The notes under the pieces are model-generated. The model was not told where the DNA came from and did not search any database. It was given only the letters and a program-made list of their open reading frames with translations. The translations under genes were made by a program, and so were the position numbers. From positions 1 through 64,000 of the forward strand of contig NTKT01000012.1 in NCBI GenBank assembly GCA_002457055.1: a stretch of 64,000 nt of DNA. Reading direction: 5' to 3'. Source of the DNA: Rhodobacteraceae bacterium MED-G08. Lineage in GTDB: Bacteria; Pseudomonadota; Alphaproteobacteria; Rhodobacterales; Rhodobacteraceae. Shown here in pieces: positions 41,210-50,362 of this stretch; position 1 is the first letter of the stretch; every line of letters starts with the position of its first letter.

Positions 41210-41584
41210 TTACCAGATTTCCAGCAGCTGAGTTACAGCCATAGCTCCAAAACTTATCACCAACAGACCTTTGAATAAATACCAAGGAGACCCAAGTAAT
41301 TTTGCGCCTAATTCGGTTGAAGCCTCTTCATCATCCATATCCGAAGCAATAGCTTTTAAATCATCCATACAATCAAAACTGCTTACGAGCACGAAAACCA
41401 ACGTAGCAATTAGTACCGCAGAAATTGCGAGGGCAGGGGTATCATCTATTGAGGAGATTATAACCAAAGTTACTAAATTGGATATCATCCCAATACTTAT
41501 TGTCCAATAAAGATCCCTGCCTCGGGTATAAGCATTACTTGCTCGCCTATCACGATCTGTTGCGCTCGCAAACTTATTTGTCAT
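41210..41584 (-). CDS. Small membrane protein, paralogue of 1955-2323
   Basis: 124 aa with three membrane segments (about 28-48, 50-70, 100-120). Shares 'RGRDLYWTISIG', 'SSFDCMDDLKAIASD' and 'FKGLLVISFGAMA' with the 1955-2323 product. The acidic segment 'SDMDDEEASTELGAKLLGS' follows the D-D-x-K motif. Directly upstream of the AEC transporter gene. Family not recognised. Confidence 0.7.
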   Translation of the reverse strand: MTNKFASATDRDRRASNAYTRGRDLYWTISIGMISNLVTLVIISSIDDTPALAISAVLIATLVFVLVSSFDCMDDLKAIASDMDDEEASTELGAKLLGSPWYLFKGLLVISFGAMAVTQLLEIW

Positions 41585-41626
41585 TAAAATATTCCTGTAA
41601 TCATTAAAATTTTAATAACTAATGAT

Positions 41627-41956
41627 CTAATTTATTGGGGTGGCCCCAGTTTCGCTTCGAATAATTTTGCCATCACTTAGAGTAAAGCACACCAAGACTG
41701 CTTCACTTGTTCCGTCAGGAAAGCTTACAAATGAGTGGGAGATTAAAATGTCGTCATTTTCATAGATACATCGGGAATTCGTTCTTGTTACTTTTCCGCT
41801 TTCCATCATTCCACTAATCACGTTCACCCAATCGCTTTTTGTCATTTCAGAATTTGTAGCATGTCGGACGAATTTAAAATCATCATGTAATAACTCCGCA
41901 TAAGCATTTACATCGTTATTATCCATTGCAGTATTGAGTTTTTCATAGATTGACAT
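41627..41956 (-). CDS. NTF2/SnoaL-like protein (DUF4440 type)
   Basis: 109 aa from the ATG at 41956, just after TTGGAG. 'SIYEKLNTAMDNNDVNAYAELLHDDFKFVRHATNSEMTKSDWVNVISGMM', then 'ILISHSFVSFPDGTSEAVLVCFTLSDGKIIRSETGATPIN'. This is the best DUF4440-like pattern of the four NTF2-like proteins in the window. Either a small enzyme or a binding protein; no catalytic residue assigned. Separate from the gene at 41584 by 42 bases, possibly cotranscribed with it. Confidence 0.72.
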   Translation of the reverse strand: MSIYEKLNTAMDNNDVNAYAELLHDDFKFVRHATNSEMTKSDWVNVISGMMESGKVTRTNSRCIYENDDILISHSFVSFPDGTSEAVLVCFTLSDGKIIRSETGATPIN

Positions 41957-42068
41957 TGGTTTCTCCAAGTTTAAGGCAGTGAGGATTTCTCAAATTTTTG
42001 TAAAAAAACTGTGAGTTTATTAGGCTTTAATAGCAAAGATCTACAAGTACATAAATTGTACTGCTTAA

Positions 42069-42491
42069 CTATCTAGTTAACAATATTTTTGAATGTCTTT
42101 TAAAGATGTTCAGGGCGTCAGAAGAACTAATTCTATTTAATGCGCCAGAATCGACTTCCTCTCGGCTCAACATCCAGCTACGGACTGGATCGTCACGCAT
42201 CGCCCATTTTGGGAAAAGTCTTTTAGCATGTACCCCTTCTTTCAAGATTTTAACCTCAACATGACGATCGTCATGTTTAATCTTATTAAACGTTTCATCA
42301 ATACTCTCAGTGGGTCCCTCAAGGTACTGTAGATATAAATCTGATCGACATATCAGAGCGCCTGTTATTTGATCTCTTTGATTATTATTAACAGAACTAA
42401 TCATTATACCATTTAGAATATTTTGATCGAAACCAAATGGTCGGGAAGAGTAGATTAAATGCTTCAGTAAATATTTAACTTGTCCGTTCAA
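42069..42491 (-). CDS. BLUF-domain blue-light sensor
   Basis: 140 aa, TTG start. The whole protein is one BLUF domain: 'LKHLIYSSR' (flavin-adjacent Tyr), 'IMISSVNNNQRDQITGALICRSDLYLQYLEGPTESI' (Asn and the key Gln in 'LQYLEG'), 'KIKHDDRHVEVKILKEGV' and 'FPKWAMRD' (Trp). BLUF proteins bind FAD and switch hydrogen bonding on blue light. Short ones signal through a partner, often a transcription regulator or a cyclase. No partner gene lies adjacent; the next gene upstream is the hypothetical at 42529. Cytoplasmic. Confidence 0.9.
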   Translation of the reverse strand: MNGQVKYLLKHLIYSSRPFGFDQNILNGIMISSVNNNQRDQITGALICRSDLYLQYLEGPTESIDETFNKIKHDDRHVEVKILKEGVHAKRLFPKWAMRDDPVRSWMLSREEVDSGALNRISSSDALNIFKRHSKILLTR

Positions 42492-42528
42492 ACTTTATCC
42501 AATCGTAATCAATTGGTGGCAAAGTCAC

Positions 42529-42957
42529 CTACTTTGGTGGCTGGGGATTGTTAGCTGGATTAGAGTCTATAACCTTTACTTCGAGTAGGTCTTCACTTAG
42601 CCCTAAATTCAGTAGCTTTTTTTCCAACGACAGTGCCAACTCTTTCTCGTATATTTGCTCGAAACCTCTGTAAAAAGCAAACGACTTTAGATGTTTTGCT
42701 TTTTTTTCCGGATTTTCGATTGTGGCTTTAGTCCAGTCGTACAAAGCATAGTCCTCGATGCCGTTTTCTTCAGCTTCATCACAGTACCCTTTAAACGCAT
42801 CATAGGTACATACTAGAGACATTCCATGGTCGTTGGATATTTCATCTAAATTATTTGCTAAATCTGAATGATTTCCACTTCTTAAACTTTCAGACAACCT
42901 TTCTGAAACCCTAATCCTTACCTGATATAGCCAGTCTGACATTTGCAACCTCTTCAT
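42529..42957 (-). CDS. Hypothetical acidic helical protein
   Basis: 142 aa. 'SERLSESLRSGNHSDLANNLDEISNDHGMSLVCTYDAFKGYCDEAEENGIEDYALYDWTKATIENPEKKAKHLKSF' looks helical and soluble; the tail 'SNPANNPQPPK' is proline-rich. Start may be the internal ATG at 42942 ('MSDWLYQ'). It is 37 bases upstream of the BLUF gene on the same strand and may be its operon partner. No family recognised. Confidence 0.55.
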   Translation of the reverse strand: MKRLQMSDWLYQVRIRVSERLSESLRSGNHSDLANNLDEISNDHGMSLVCTYDAFKGYCDEAEENGIEDYALYDWTKATIENPEKKAKHLKSFAFYRGFEQIYEKELALSLEKKLLNLGLSEDLLEVKVIDSNPANNPQPPK

Positions 42958-43073
42958 TTTATCTTTAAAAGAAACTAGTTCTTTACACTTAAAATTCTAA
43001 ACAAAAGTGGCTTTTAAAAATTTTTTAACTAAATACGTAAATGAAGATAATGTGCACAAGGTGGTAGCGAGCT

Positions 43074-44321
43074 ATGTTTGAGTCCTTTTTTCCAAAACCG
43101 AAACTTTTCTTTATGTCGTTATTTGGGTGGGTCGCCCTATTAATAATATTTTGGTACACTTCTGGGGAATACGTAGGAAGTGCTTTAGGTTTTAATTTAG
43201 AGGACACTGCCCCTGTAATTGGTTTAGGGCATTTTATAACACCACAATTCTTGTGGTTTGATACTTATTTTCTCATTGGATTGTTGGCATTTTACGGTTT
43301 TTGGCGTTACCACAGTCCCCATGAATGGCAGGACTGGGCCATCTTAGGTTCCGCTCTTTTGATTTTCCTTTCTTATGCATCGGTTCAGGTATCGGTAGTT
43401 ATAAACGCGTGGTATGGGCCATTTTATGACGATATACAAAAAGCCTTAGGGGGCGGTGGTGAGGTGACCGCCGGTCAGCTTTACGGGCATTTAGCTGTTT
43501 TCTGCACAATCGCGTTTCCTTATATCGCATTCATCATTGGTAATAGGTTCTTTACCGCACATTTTATTTTTAGGTGGAGAACCGCTATGAATGATTTCTA
43601 CACAGCCAGATGGAAGCAAGTAAGGCACATTGAGGGTGCATCTCAGAGAATCCAAGAAGACACAATGAGGTTCGCTGCAATTATGGAGGGTCTTGGTGTC
43701 GCTTTCGTGGACTCTATAATGACCCTTATTGCTTTTCTGCCAGTTTTGGCCGCCCTTTCTATTCATGTAGAAACATTGCCAATCATCGGTGCGATCCCAT
43801 ACCCGCTCGTTACCCTATCAATTGTTTGGTCAATTTTTGGTACCGTTTTGCTTTTGGTTGCTGGTATAAAACTGCCTGGTCTTGAATTTAAAAATCAGAG
43901 AGTTGAGGCGGCGTTTCGTAAGGAACTAGTTTTAGGTGAAGAAAATGAAGACAGTGCTCAGCCTGTTACGTTAAAAGAGCTGTTTTCGAATGTAAGGAGA
44001 AATTATTTCAGAATTTATCTGCATTACACTTATTTTAACCTATTTAGATATCTATACTTGCAAGCAGATAATGTGATTGTTTACATCTTTTTGATACCTA
44101 CAATAGTTTCAGGGCGTATAACTCTTGGAATAATGAACCAAATTTTGAGAGCTTTTGGGCAAGTTGCTTCTTCTTTTCAATTTCTTGTTTCTTCATGGAC
44201 AACGATTATTGAACTGATCTCAATTTACAAAAGACTTCAAGCTTTTGAGGCTTCAATTCGCGATCAACCATTACCGCAAATCGATCAAGAGTTTATAGAA
44301 TCTGGTTTAAAAGAGACCTAG
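43074..44321 (+). CDS. sbmA: SbmA/BacA-family peptide transporter
   Basis: 415 aa, the usual length. Family hallmarks: 'MFESFFPKPKLFFMSLFGWVALLIIFWY' at the start, 'INAWYGPFYDDIQKAL' near 125, 'RWRTAMNDFYTARWKQVRHIEGASQRIQEDTMRFA' in the middle, 'RNYFRIYLHYTYFNLFRYLYLQADNVI' and 'SSWTTIIELISIYKRLQAFE'. SbmA/BacA imports peptides including antimicrobial peptides and is proton-driven; BacA is required by symbionts. Inner-membrane dimer with seven or eight helices. Monocistronic. Confidence 0.92.
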   Translation: MFESFFPKPKLFFMSLFGWVALLIIFWYTSGEYVGSALGFNLEDTAPVIGLGHFITPQFLWFDTYFLIGLLAFYGFWRYHSPHEWQDWAILGSALLIFLSYASVQVSVVINAWYGPFYDDIQKALGGGGEVTAGQLYGHLAVFCTIAFPYIAFIIGNRFFTAHFIFRWRTAMNDFYTARWKQVRHIEGASQRIQEDTMRFAAIMEGLGVAFVDSIMTLIAFLPVLAALSIHVETLPIIGAIPYPLVTLSIVWSIFGTVLLLVAGIKLPGLEFKNQRVEAAFRKELVLGEENEDSAQPVTLKELFSNVRRNYFRIYLHYTYFNLFRYLYLQADNVIVYIFLIPTIVSGRITLGIMNQILRAFGQVASSFQFLVSSWTTIIELISIYKRLQAFEASIRDQPLPQIDQEFIESGLKET

Positions 44322-44399
44322 TTGCGGGAAGGCTAATCATTGATTTTTGAAGTTTTTTAGTAATTTTAATATTTCTTTAACACTTTGGTAATTTGATAC

Positions 44400-44771
44400 T
44401 TAGTAGCCTTCCACAATTATAACGTCTGCCACAGAATATTTATTTCGTATGGTTTTTGCTTCTTGATATTCGTGGCTCTCATAACATAATTTCGCAGCCG
44501 TTAAATTAGGAAATTCTATTAAAACAGTTCTTGCTTTACAGGACCCTTCAGGAACCTCTTGAGAACCTCCCCGAATTAAAAATTTGGCGCCAAATTTTGA
44601 TAATGGTGCTGCGATTGCGTTTCTATAATCCTCATATCCTTTTGAGTCTTTAACATCCACGTGTGCAATCCAGTATCCTTTTGGCAAAGTCGTTTCTCCT
44701 AATCCTCGATAGATTTCTGCAAGACGCTCTAAATTTATCTCAGAAGTTAATCTTCTCGCTTTCGATGACAT
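44400..44771 (-). CDS. DUF1330 protein
   Basis: About 123 aa from the ATG at 44771. 'PKGYWIAHVDVKDSKGYEDYRNAIAAPLSKFGAKFLIRGGSQEVPEG', 'RTVLIEFPNLTAAKLCYESHEYQEAKTIRNKYSVADVIIVEGY' is the DUF1330 dimeric barrel (K-F-G-A-x-F-x-x-R-G and Y-S--Y-Q). The N-terminal 30 residues are extra. No reaction known. This is the clearest named ABM-clan member in the window. Confidence 0.85.
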   Translation of the reverse strand: MSSKARRLTSEINLERLAEIYRGLGETTLPKGYWIAHVDVKDSKGYEDYRNAIAAPLSKFGAKFLIRGGSQEVPEGSCKARTVLIEFPNLTAAKLCYESHEYQEAKTIRNKYSVADVIIVEGY

Positions 44772-44938
44772 TACATTAATCAAACATTGAAATTAATTTG
44801 GTACGATATGAGCAACCATATTAAATCCCACACCTAATTTATAGAAAAATCTTATTGCATGTCGCATTCTACACAGCTCAACTCAAAATTAACTTTTATC
44901 TTAAGTAGACTGAATGAACCAAAATCATTGGATTTGAT

Positions 44939-45853
44939 ATGCAAACTAAAAATTTGGCGATAGGCTTGGCCATTCTCTCGACGCTTGGTTTCGCAATCCA
45001 AGATATGGTGGTGAAACTCTTAAGTGAGATTGGCTCAATGTGGCAATTGATGTTTTTAAGAGCGATCCTTGTAGTTTTAATTCTGGTAACCTGGGCGGTA
45101 CTAAAAAAGCGTTCAGATATTATAAAACCAAAAGGATGGAAGTGGCCGATTATTCGGGCATTTTTAATGAGTTGTGCATATTCTTTTTTCTACGCATCAC
45201 TTCCATTTGCCGCCCTTGCTCAAGCTGCTTCCTGCTTCTTTACTGCTCCAATTTTTACCTGCTTTTTTGCCGCTGTAATACTCAGGGAAAAAATTGGTTT
45301 CTGGAGAATATCCTCCATATTTATCGGTTTTTTGGGCGTGCTTTATATTATTCAGCCTGGCACTTCAAATATGCAGGCTGTCTTGTTTCTACCTGTGCTG
45401 GCGGGTGCCTCTTATGCGCTTGCTGTGGTAATAACGAGAGGGTTTTGTGCAGATTATCCTTCCTTATCGCTTACAATAATTCATAATGCATTTTATGCAT
45501 TAGTCGGTGCTTTTATGGTAACATTTATCCCAGTGTTACCCTTTTCAGTAGAACTTAAAGTTGCAAATCCCTTTGTTATGTCAGGTTGGGTACAGCTTAC
45601 TTCAGTCATACTAGTTATGATTGGGATTACATCTCTGACACATATTTTAGCGATGACCTCCTCAATAAAAGCGTACCAAATAGCTGATAGTAGTTTTGTT
45701 GCACCATTTGAGTACACCTACTTAGTTTTTGCCATATTAATTGATTACATCGTTTGGCAATATCTTCCCAATACTGAGGGTCTCATCGGGTTAACGATGG
45801 TTATCAGCGCCGGTGTATTGATTGCAATTAGGGAACGTAGCCTAATAAGATAA
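44939..45853 (+). CDS. EamA/DMT-family transporter
   Basis: 304 aa with ten membrane helices in two EamA repeats ('NLAIGLAILSTLGFAIQDMVVKLLSEIGSMWQLMFLRAILVVLIL', 'ASLPFAALAQAASCFFTAPIFTCFFAAVILREKIG', 'SFVAPFEYTYLVFAILIDYIVW'). Drug/metabolite superfamily; substrate unknown. Monocistronic. Confidence 0.9.
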   Translation: MQTKNLAIGLAILSTLGFAIQDMVVKLLSEIGSMWQLMFLRAILVVLILVTWAVLKKRSDIIKPKGWKWPIIRAFLMSCAYSFFYASLPFAALAQAASCFFTAPIFTCFFAAVILREKIGFWRISSIFIGFLGVLYIIQPGTSNMQAVLFLPVLAGASYALAVVITRGFCADYPSLSLTIIHNAFYALVGAFMVTFIPVLPFSVELKVANPFVMSGWVQLTSVILVMIGITSLTHILAMTSSIKAYQIADSSFVAPFEYTYLVFAILIDYIVWQYLPNTEGLIGLTMVISAGVLIAIRERSLIR

Positions 45854-45908
45854 GTTTAGAAGAAAACTTTTTTGATTATACTGCGTGTAGAATTGAATGT
45901 GTTTTTTA

Positions 45909-47420
45909 TTAATGCTCCGGTTCGTCGCCTATTTCAGCCATCTTTCTTGTAAGCATTCCCTTCATATTTTGAACAATATCTTGATACTTTGGATCTGAAT
46001 ATACGTTAAACAACTCTAATGGGTCTTCTTTGCAGTCGAATAGTTCCCACTCTCTGTCCTCTCCTCCATGATTTGTCCCTGGTAAGTCATATCCCTCGTT
46101 ATACCAGTAGATTAGTTTGTACCTTTGGTCTCTAATGCCATAATGAGAATATGCGTTATGGTCAGGATCCCGGTGCATCCAATATCTGTGATATACTACT
46201 GCCTGCCAACTTTTTGGAGCCTTTCCATTCATAATGGGCATTAAACTGTGACCTTGCATGTAAGTCGGAATTTCGAGTTGAGCAGCATCAAGAAAAGTGG
46301 GGGCAAAATCAACATTACAGGCTAAATTCTTATTAATCTGCGCACTGGCAATTTTTTTCGGAAAACGAGCAAGAAAGGGCATCTGTAAAGACTCTTCGTA
46401 CATGAATCTTTTATCGAACCATCCATGCTCACCGAGGAAAAAACCTTGATCTGACGTATAGATAACCAGAGTATTTTCTTTAAGTTCATTATCATCCAGA
46501 TAGTCTAGCAAAACGCCAACACTTTCATCTATTGATGCAATTGTCCGTAAATACCGTTTTATGTATCTTTGATATTTGAACTGGCCCAGTTCCTCTTTAC
46601 TTTTAAAAGTAAAAACTTCTCCACTGTCCTTATCTATTAATCGTAATTTTGAGACATCATCGGGGTTTGGTATTTTCCTATGAGACATCTCGGGTCGAAC
46701 CCGTTCACCGACTTCTGAACCACCTTCTGGTTGAGCAAGGCCCAAATCAGCATATTTCATGTCATCTTTAATGCGCATTTTGGCTTCTGCCGCGGCTTTT
46801 GCACGATTCTTGTAATTGTCATAAAAGGTTTCTGGTACTTTTATATCCTCGCCATATAAATTTCGGTTTTTAGGGTGGGGTTCCCATTCTCTATGAGGTG
46901 CCTTGTGGTGGCACATCAGAAAAAAGGGTTTGCTCCCATCTCTAGAATTTAACCAATTTATACATTTGGACGTAATTATGTCTGTAACATAACCAAACTC
47001 TTCTCTCTCCTTGCCCATCTCAATCATAAACGGGTCAAAATACTCACCCTGACCTGGCAAAACTGACCAAAAGTTGAAACCCTTTGGTTCATGCGATTTA
47101 CCTTCGCCGAGGTGCCATTTACCAACAATTGCGGTCTGATATCCGCCAGTTTGTAAATGTTTTGCAACGTGCGGTAAGTCATTATCCATATGTGTATCGA
47201 GTGTTTTAACACAATTCACATGATTATATGTTCCGGTTAAGATCGCGGCACGGCTGGGTGTACAAATTGAATTTGTAACATAACAATGGTCAAATCTTAC
47301 GCCTTCATGGGCAATTCTGTCTATATTAGGAGTATCATTTAACCCGCCACCATAGCTACTAATAGCCTTGGCTGCATGATCATCGGCCATTATGAAAAGT
47401 ATGTTTGGCTTTTTTGTCAA
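45909..47420 (-). CDS. Sulfatase
   Basis: 503 aa of the type I formylglycine sulfatase family. 'NILFIMADDHAAKAISSYGGGLNDTPNIDRIAHEGVRF' gives the metal-binding D-D. 'TNSICTPSRAAILTGTYNH' gives the C-T-P-S-R motif whose Cys becomes formylglycine. 'GKWHLGEG' and 'YTSDQGFFLGEHGWFDKRFMYEESLQMPF' complete the site. No signal peptide, so cytoplasmic, which suggests action on an imported sulfate ester. No maturation enzyme gene lies in the window. Substrate unknown. Confidence 0.92.
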   Translation of the reverse strand: MTKKPNILFIMADDHAAKAISSYGGGLNDTPNIDRIAHEGVRFDHCYVTNSICTPSRAAILTGTYNHVNCVKTLDTHMDNDLPHVAKHLQTGGYQTAIVGKWHLGEGKSHEPKGFNFWSVLPGQGEYFDPFMIEMGKEREEFGYVTDIITSKCINWLNSRDGSKPFFLMCHHKAPHREWEPHPKNRNLYGEDIKVPETFYDNYKNRAKAAAEAKMRIKDDMKYADLGLAQPEGGSEVGERVRPEMSHRKIPNPDDVSKLRLIDKDSGEVFTFKSKEELGQFKYQRYIKRYLRTIASIDESVGVLLDYLDDNELKENTLVIYTSDQGFFLGEHGWFDKRFMYEESLQMPFLARFPKKIASAQINKNLACNVDFAPTFLDAAQLEIPTYMQGHSLMPIMNGKAPKSWQAVVYHRYWMHRDPDHNAYSHYGIRDQRYKLIYWYNEGYDLPGTNHGGEDREWELFDCKEDPLELFNVYSDPKYQDIVQNMKGMLTRKMAEIGDEPEH

Positions 47421-47656
47421 AGTTAAACCGCTTCCTTATTCCGTTCATCTACACTAACCACAAATGGTCCGCCAAGCTTTGATGAACCATTTTATCTTTT
47501 CTTTCTAATTTTGTGATTGCAATACTTAATTTACAAAATACCGGTGGTTATCCTGTTTTTGAGTTAAGTTCGAAATTACTGATCTATTAACTGCGGCAAA
47601 CTGGAGCTTTCTTTGAAAAAAATTTGCACTAATTAAATTTGGCAAGGAGAAAGCAC

Positions 47657-48130
47657 ATGAAAAAACTTTTCGTATTAATTTTTACTACATTATTTTTGGC
47701 GCAGCCTCTCTTTTCAGCTGGTTACGGGAGTAGCGATACATCGTCGTCGGGATCATCCAGTGGTAAGGATAAAAAAGCAGATCCTTTTGCAAATGTTTAT
47801 AAGTTGATTGATCTTAAAAAATTTACCGAGGCTCATAACGCCCTAAAACTTCTAAATGTTCCAACAAAGCAAGCTGACAGGTTTAATTTGCTAGGCTTTA
47901 CTGCCCGTAAAAGTGGTGATTTAGAAACTGCTAAAAGTTACTACTTGAGGGCTCTAGAGATTAATCCAAAGCACGTTGGTGCTCTTGAATATCAAGGGGA
48001 GTTGTTTCTTCAGCTAGGCAAAGTTGCAGACGCTAAGCAAAACCTTGAAAAAATTCAACGGATTTGCTGGCTTCCATGTAATGAAGAAAAGCAACTCGAA
48101 GAAGCTATTGAACTAGCTCTAAAAAATTAA
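47657..48130 (+). CDS. Exported TPR protein
   Basis: 157 aa from the ATG at 47657, after AAGGAG. A signal peptide 'MKKLFVLIFTTLFLAQPLFSAG' is followed by a serine-rich linker ('SSDTSSSGSSSGKDKK'), then about three TPR units ('FNLLGFTARKSGDLETAKSYYLRALEINPKHVGALEYQGELFLQLGKVADAKQNLEKI'). Cys pair in 'RICWLPCNEEK' may form a disulfide. Periplasmic scaffold or co-chaperone; target unknown. Two further small exported-protein genes follow on the same strand. Confidence 0.8.
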   Translation: MKKLFVLIFTTLFLAQPLFSAGYGSSDTSSSGSSSGKDKKADPFANVYKLIDLKKFTEAHNALKLLNVPTKQADRFNLLGFTARKSGDLETAKSYYLRALEINPKHVGALEYQGELFLQLGKVADAKQNLEKIQRICWLPCNEEKQLEEAIELALKN

Positions 48131-48210
48131 GACCACATATGTGTTCTGTAACATCGAATCCTACATTTAATAAGGTTAAGATGACTTTATCAGGCTACGG
48201 CTGCAGTTAA

Positions 48211-48729
48211 ATGCTTTTACGGGTAATTAGTTCACTGTTGTTCATGACTCTTGCTTCGATAAGTTATGCTGGGTCCGAGTGTGATCACTTGGCGGCGCTA
48301 GAAGCTGATCCGCTTTCAGTTTCGATGGCCATAAAGTTTGAAGATCTTAATGCAGAAAAGGTAATTGCCGCTTGTTCAGAGGCCATAGTTACCAGCCAGG
48401 AAAAAACGGAAAAGGCTCGATTCACACTTCAGCGTGCTAGGGGTTATTTTCGCGCTGGAAACGCCGTCGCCGCCTTGAAAGATTTACTCGTGGCGCATGA
48501 TCTAGGTTATCCTGCAGCATCTTTTGGACTTGCAACGGCACATTTCCTTGGGGATGGTGTAGAAAAAAACGTTTCGCGAGCTGAAACACTTTTTTTAGAG
48601 TCTTATCGTGAGGGAGTGACATGGTCTGCACGTGGTCTCGCTCTATTATATAGTGAAGTTGGATCTGACTTATATGACACTGAAAAATCAATTTTATGGG
48701 AAAATAAATTCAATGAAGAAATTAATTAA
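48211..48729 (+). CDS. Exported SEL1/TPR-like protein
   Basis: 172 aa with a signal peptide ([20 protein letters not shown]). The mature part has helical repeats: '[75 protein letters not shown]'. The unit 'A--FGLA--F--G-GV-KN--RAE-L' is SEL1-like. Its end overlaps the FKBP-rhodanese gene by 17 bases, so the two are coupled. Periplasmic, probably protein-binding. Confidence 0.75.
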   Translation: MLLRVISSLLFMTLASISYAGSECDHLAALEADPLSVSMAIKFEDLNAEKVIAACSEAIVTSQEKTEKARFTLQRARGYFRAGNAVAALKDLLVAHDLGYPAASFGLATAHFLGDGVEKNVSRAETLFLESYREGVTWSARGLALLYSEVGSDLYDTEKSILWENKFNEEIN

Positions 48730-49477
48730 CGTAATACTGTTGTCATTAGGTACTGTAGGTTTTTTTTCATTTTCGGTTGCTCAAAGTTCATCCGAACTAA
48801 CATTTGAGATCATTGCAGCGGGAACAGGTGAACAGGCAAAGTCAGGTCAAAGGGCGACCCTTCATTATACTGGGAAATTGGAAGATGGTTCGGTTTTTGA
48901 TAGTTCGCGTGAACGAGGTGAGCCGTTTTCATTCACCCTAGGTGCTGGTCAAGTTATTCAGGGATGGGAGCAAGGTGTTCTGGGAATGCAAATTGGGGAG
49001 ATCCGAACCCTTAATATACCACCAGAATTAGGTTATGGAGCAAGAGGAGCGGGAGGGTCTATTCCACCCAACGCTCGCTTAATCTTTGAGGTGGAACTCC
49101 TGTCTTTGGATAATCCTCCAAAACTAGAGCATGCAAGTGTGTTAGAATTTAAAGATGCGCAGAAAAAAGGTCAGTTAATAATTGATATCAGGCGACCAGA
49201 GGAGTGGGCTGAAACTGGCATTTTAGAAGGTGCACAGACTATTACTGCCTTTACAGAAAGTGGTGCTTTACATCCTGATTTTCAGCGCAAGTTTTTTCCT
49301 TTGATCGAAGATGAAAATACTCCCGTTTACCTTTACTGTAGGACTGGAAATAGAACAGGTACTTTAGGTAATGCTCTTGTAAATCAAGTTGGTTTAAGGA
49401 ATGTAACTCACTTGAAAACAGGGATCGTTGGATGGAAGAAAGACGGACTTCTTACTGTGCCTTATAAATCAGACTAG
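48713..49477 (+). CDS. FKBP-type prolyl isomerase fused to a rhodanese domain
   Basis: 254 aa from ATG 48713. Signal peptide '[24 protein letters not shown]'. Residues about 30-135 are an FKBP domain ('[86 protein letters not shown]'). Residues about 145-250 are a rhodanese domain with the loop '[11 protein letters not shown]', whose Cys begins the active-site loop. The FKBP residues for prolyl isomerisation are intact. This domain pairing in one exported protein is uncommon. It probably acts on folding or sulfur-related modification of periplasmic proteins. Translationally coupled to the SEL1-like gene. Confidence 0.88.
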   Translation: MKKLINVILLSLGTVGFFSFSVAQSSSELTFEIIAAGTGEQAKSGQRATLHYTGKLEDGSVFDSSRERGEPFSFTLGAGQVIQGWEQGVLGMQIGEIRTLNIPPELGYGARGAGGSIPPNARLIFEVELLSLDNPPKLEHASVLEFKDAQKKGQLIIDIRRPEEWAETGILEGAQTITAFTESGALHPDFQRKFFPLIEDENTPVYLYCRTGNRTGTLGNALVNQVGLRNVTHLKTGIVGWKKDGLLTVPYKSD

Positions 49478-49941
49478 TTAATTCTTAGGTATTCAAAATT
49501 TAAAAGTGTAGCGAATGACACCCAGAGGAGGTACGGAATGAACAAGTAAGCAGCTATCTTGTCTATTTTGTACGAACTTACAGTGTAACAAAGTATCGCG
49601 ATCCACAGGAACAGAATTAATACCAGCGCTCCCAAGAGATCATATGCCCCAAAGAATACTGGTGTCCATAAAGTATTCAGGCACAGCTGTAGGGCCCAAA
49701 GTGCATAAGTTATACCTTTCAAATAATGAGGTTCTGCATTGATAATCCTAAAAGCACTAGTAGCAATAAAGATGTATAGAATTGTCCATACCGGTGGGAA
49801 AAGCCAGGAAGGTGGTGCAATGCTGGGCATGATCCAACCATTGGCATTTAGATCTCCAGCAAACCATACTGCGCCGCTCGCCGCAACAAATGTTGAAGCA
49901 TATAGTAAGAGCCAAGTCAGTATGTTGATATATTTTTTCAA
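49474..49941 (-). CDS. tspO: TspO/MBR family protein
   Basis: 155 aa with five membrane helices. Family marks: '[39 protein letters not shown]', '[47 protein letters not shown]', '[21 protein letters not shown]'. The P-P-W and W-T-P-x-F-F regions form the porphyrin- and cholesterol-binding site. TspO in Rhodobacter regulates pigment genes in response to oxygen. Convergent with the FKBP-rhodanese gene, overlapping by four bases. Confidence 0.9.
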   Translation of the reverse strand: MKKYINILTWLLLYASTFVAASGAVWFAGDLNANGWIMPSIAPPSWLFPPVWTILYIFIATSAFRIINAEPHYLKGITYALWALQLCLNTLWTPVFFGAYDLLGALVLILFLWIAILCYTVSSYKIDKIAAYLFIPYLLWVSFATLLNFEYLRIN

Positions 49942-50020
49942 GAATTTTATTTATTGAGACCAATCATTAGCGATTTAGAGTGTGCCGCACAGAAGTCCAT
50001 AAATTTTAATAAGTCACAAC

Positions 50021-50362
50021 TTATCTACGTTTTTGTAATTCTCGAAGCCTTGATGACAAGATCGCCATGACCCCTCTTACAATCATATCGCCTTCATCAA
50101 GTTTCTTCTCAAATTCTTTTTGTGATACAAAAATTACTATACAATCACTTAATGCTTTCGCGGTTGCCATTCTCGGAGCAGTATCGATAACGCCCATCTC
50201 ACCAAGTATTTCATTGGCTTTTAAAATAATATCTGGTTCGACCATTTCTTTATTTGTTGGAAAATATATTCCGACCTCTCCCGATCCAACAATATAAAGG
50301 CCATCAGCAGGCTCACCAGCTTTGAAAATGGTTTTGCCTGGTTTCATCTCAATTTTTTTCAT
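50021..50362 (-). CDS. Stand-alone cyclic nucleotide-binding domain protein
   Basis: 113 aa, one CNB domain: 'GKTIFKAGEPADGLYIVGSGEVGIYF' (beta roll), then phosphate-binding cassette 'ILGEMGVIDTAPRMATAKALSDCIVIFVSQKEFEKKL' with the ribose-binding Glu (G-E) and the phosphate-binding Arg (P-R-M-A-T). A short helical C-terminus ('IVRGVMAILSSRLRELQKRR') may interact with a partner. No output domain is fused. Immediately follows the metallo-beta-lactamase-fold gene with no gap, so the two are coupled. Confidence 0.88.
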   Translation of the reverse strand: MKKIEMKPGKTIFKAGEPADGLYIVGSGEVGIYFPTNKEMVEPDIILKANEILGEMGVIDTAPRMATAKALSDCIVIFVSQKEFEKKLDEGDMIVRGVMAILSSRLRELQKRR

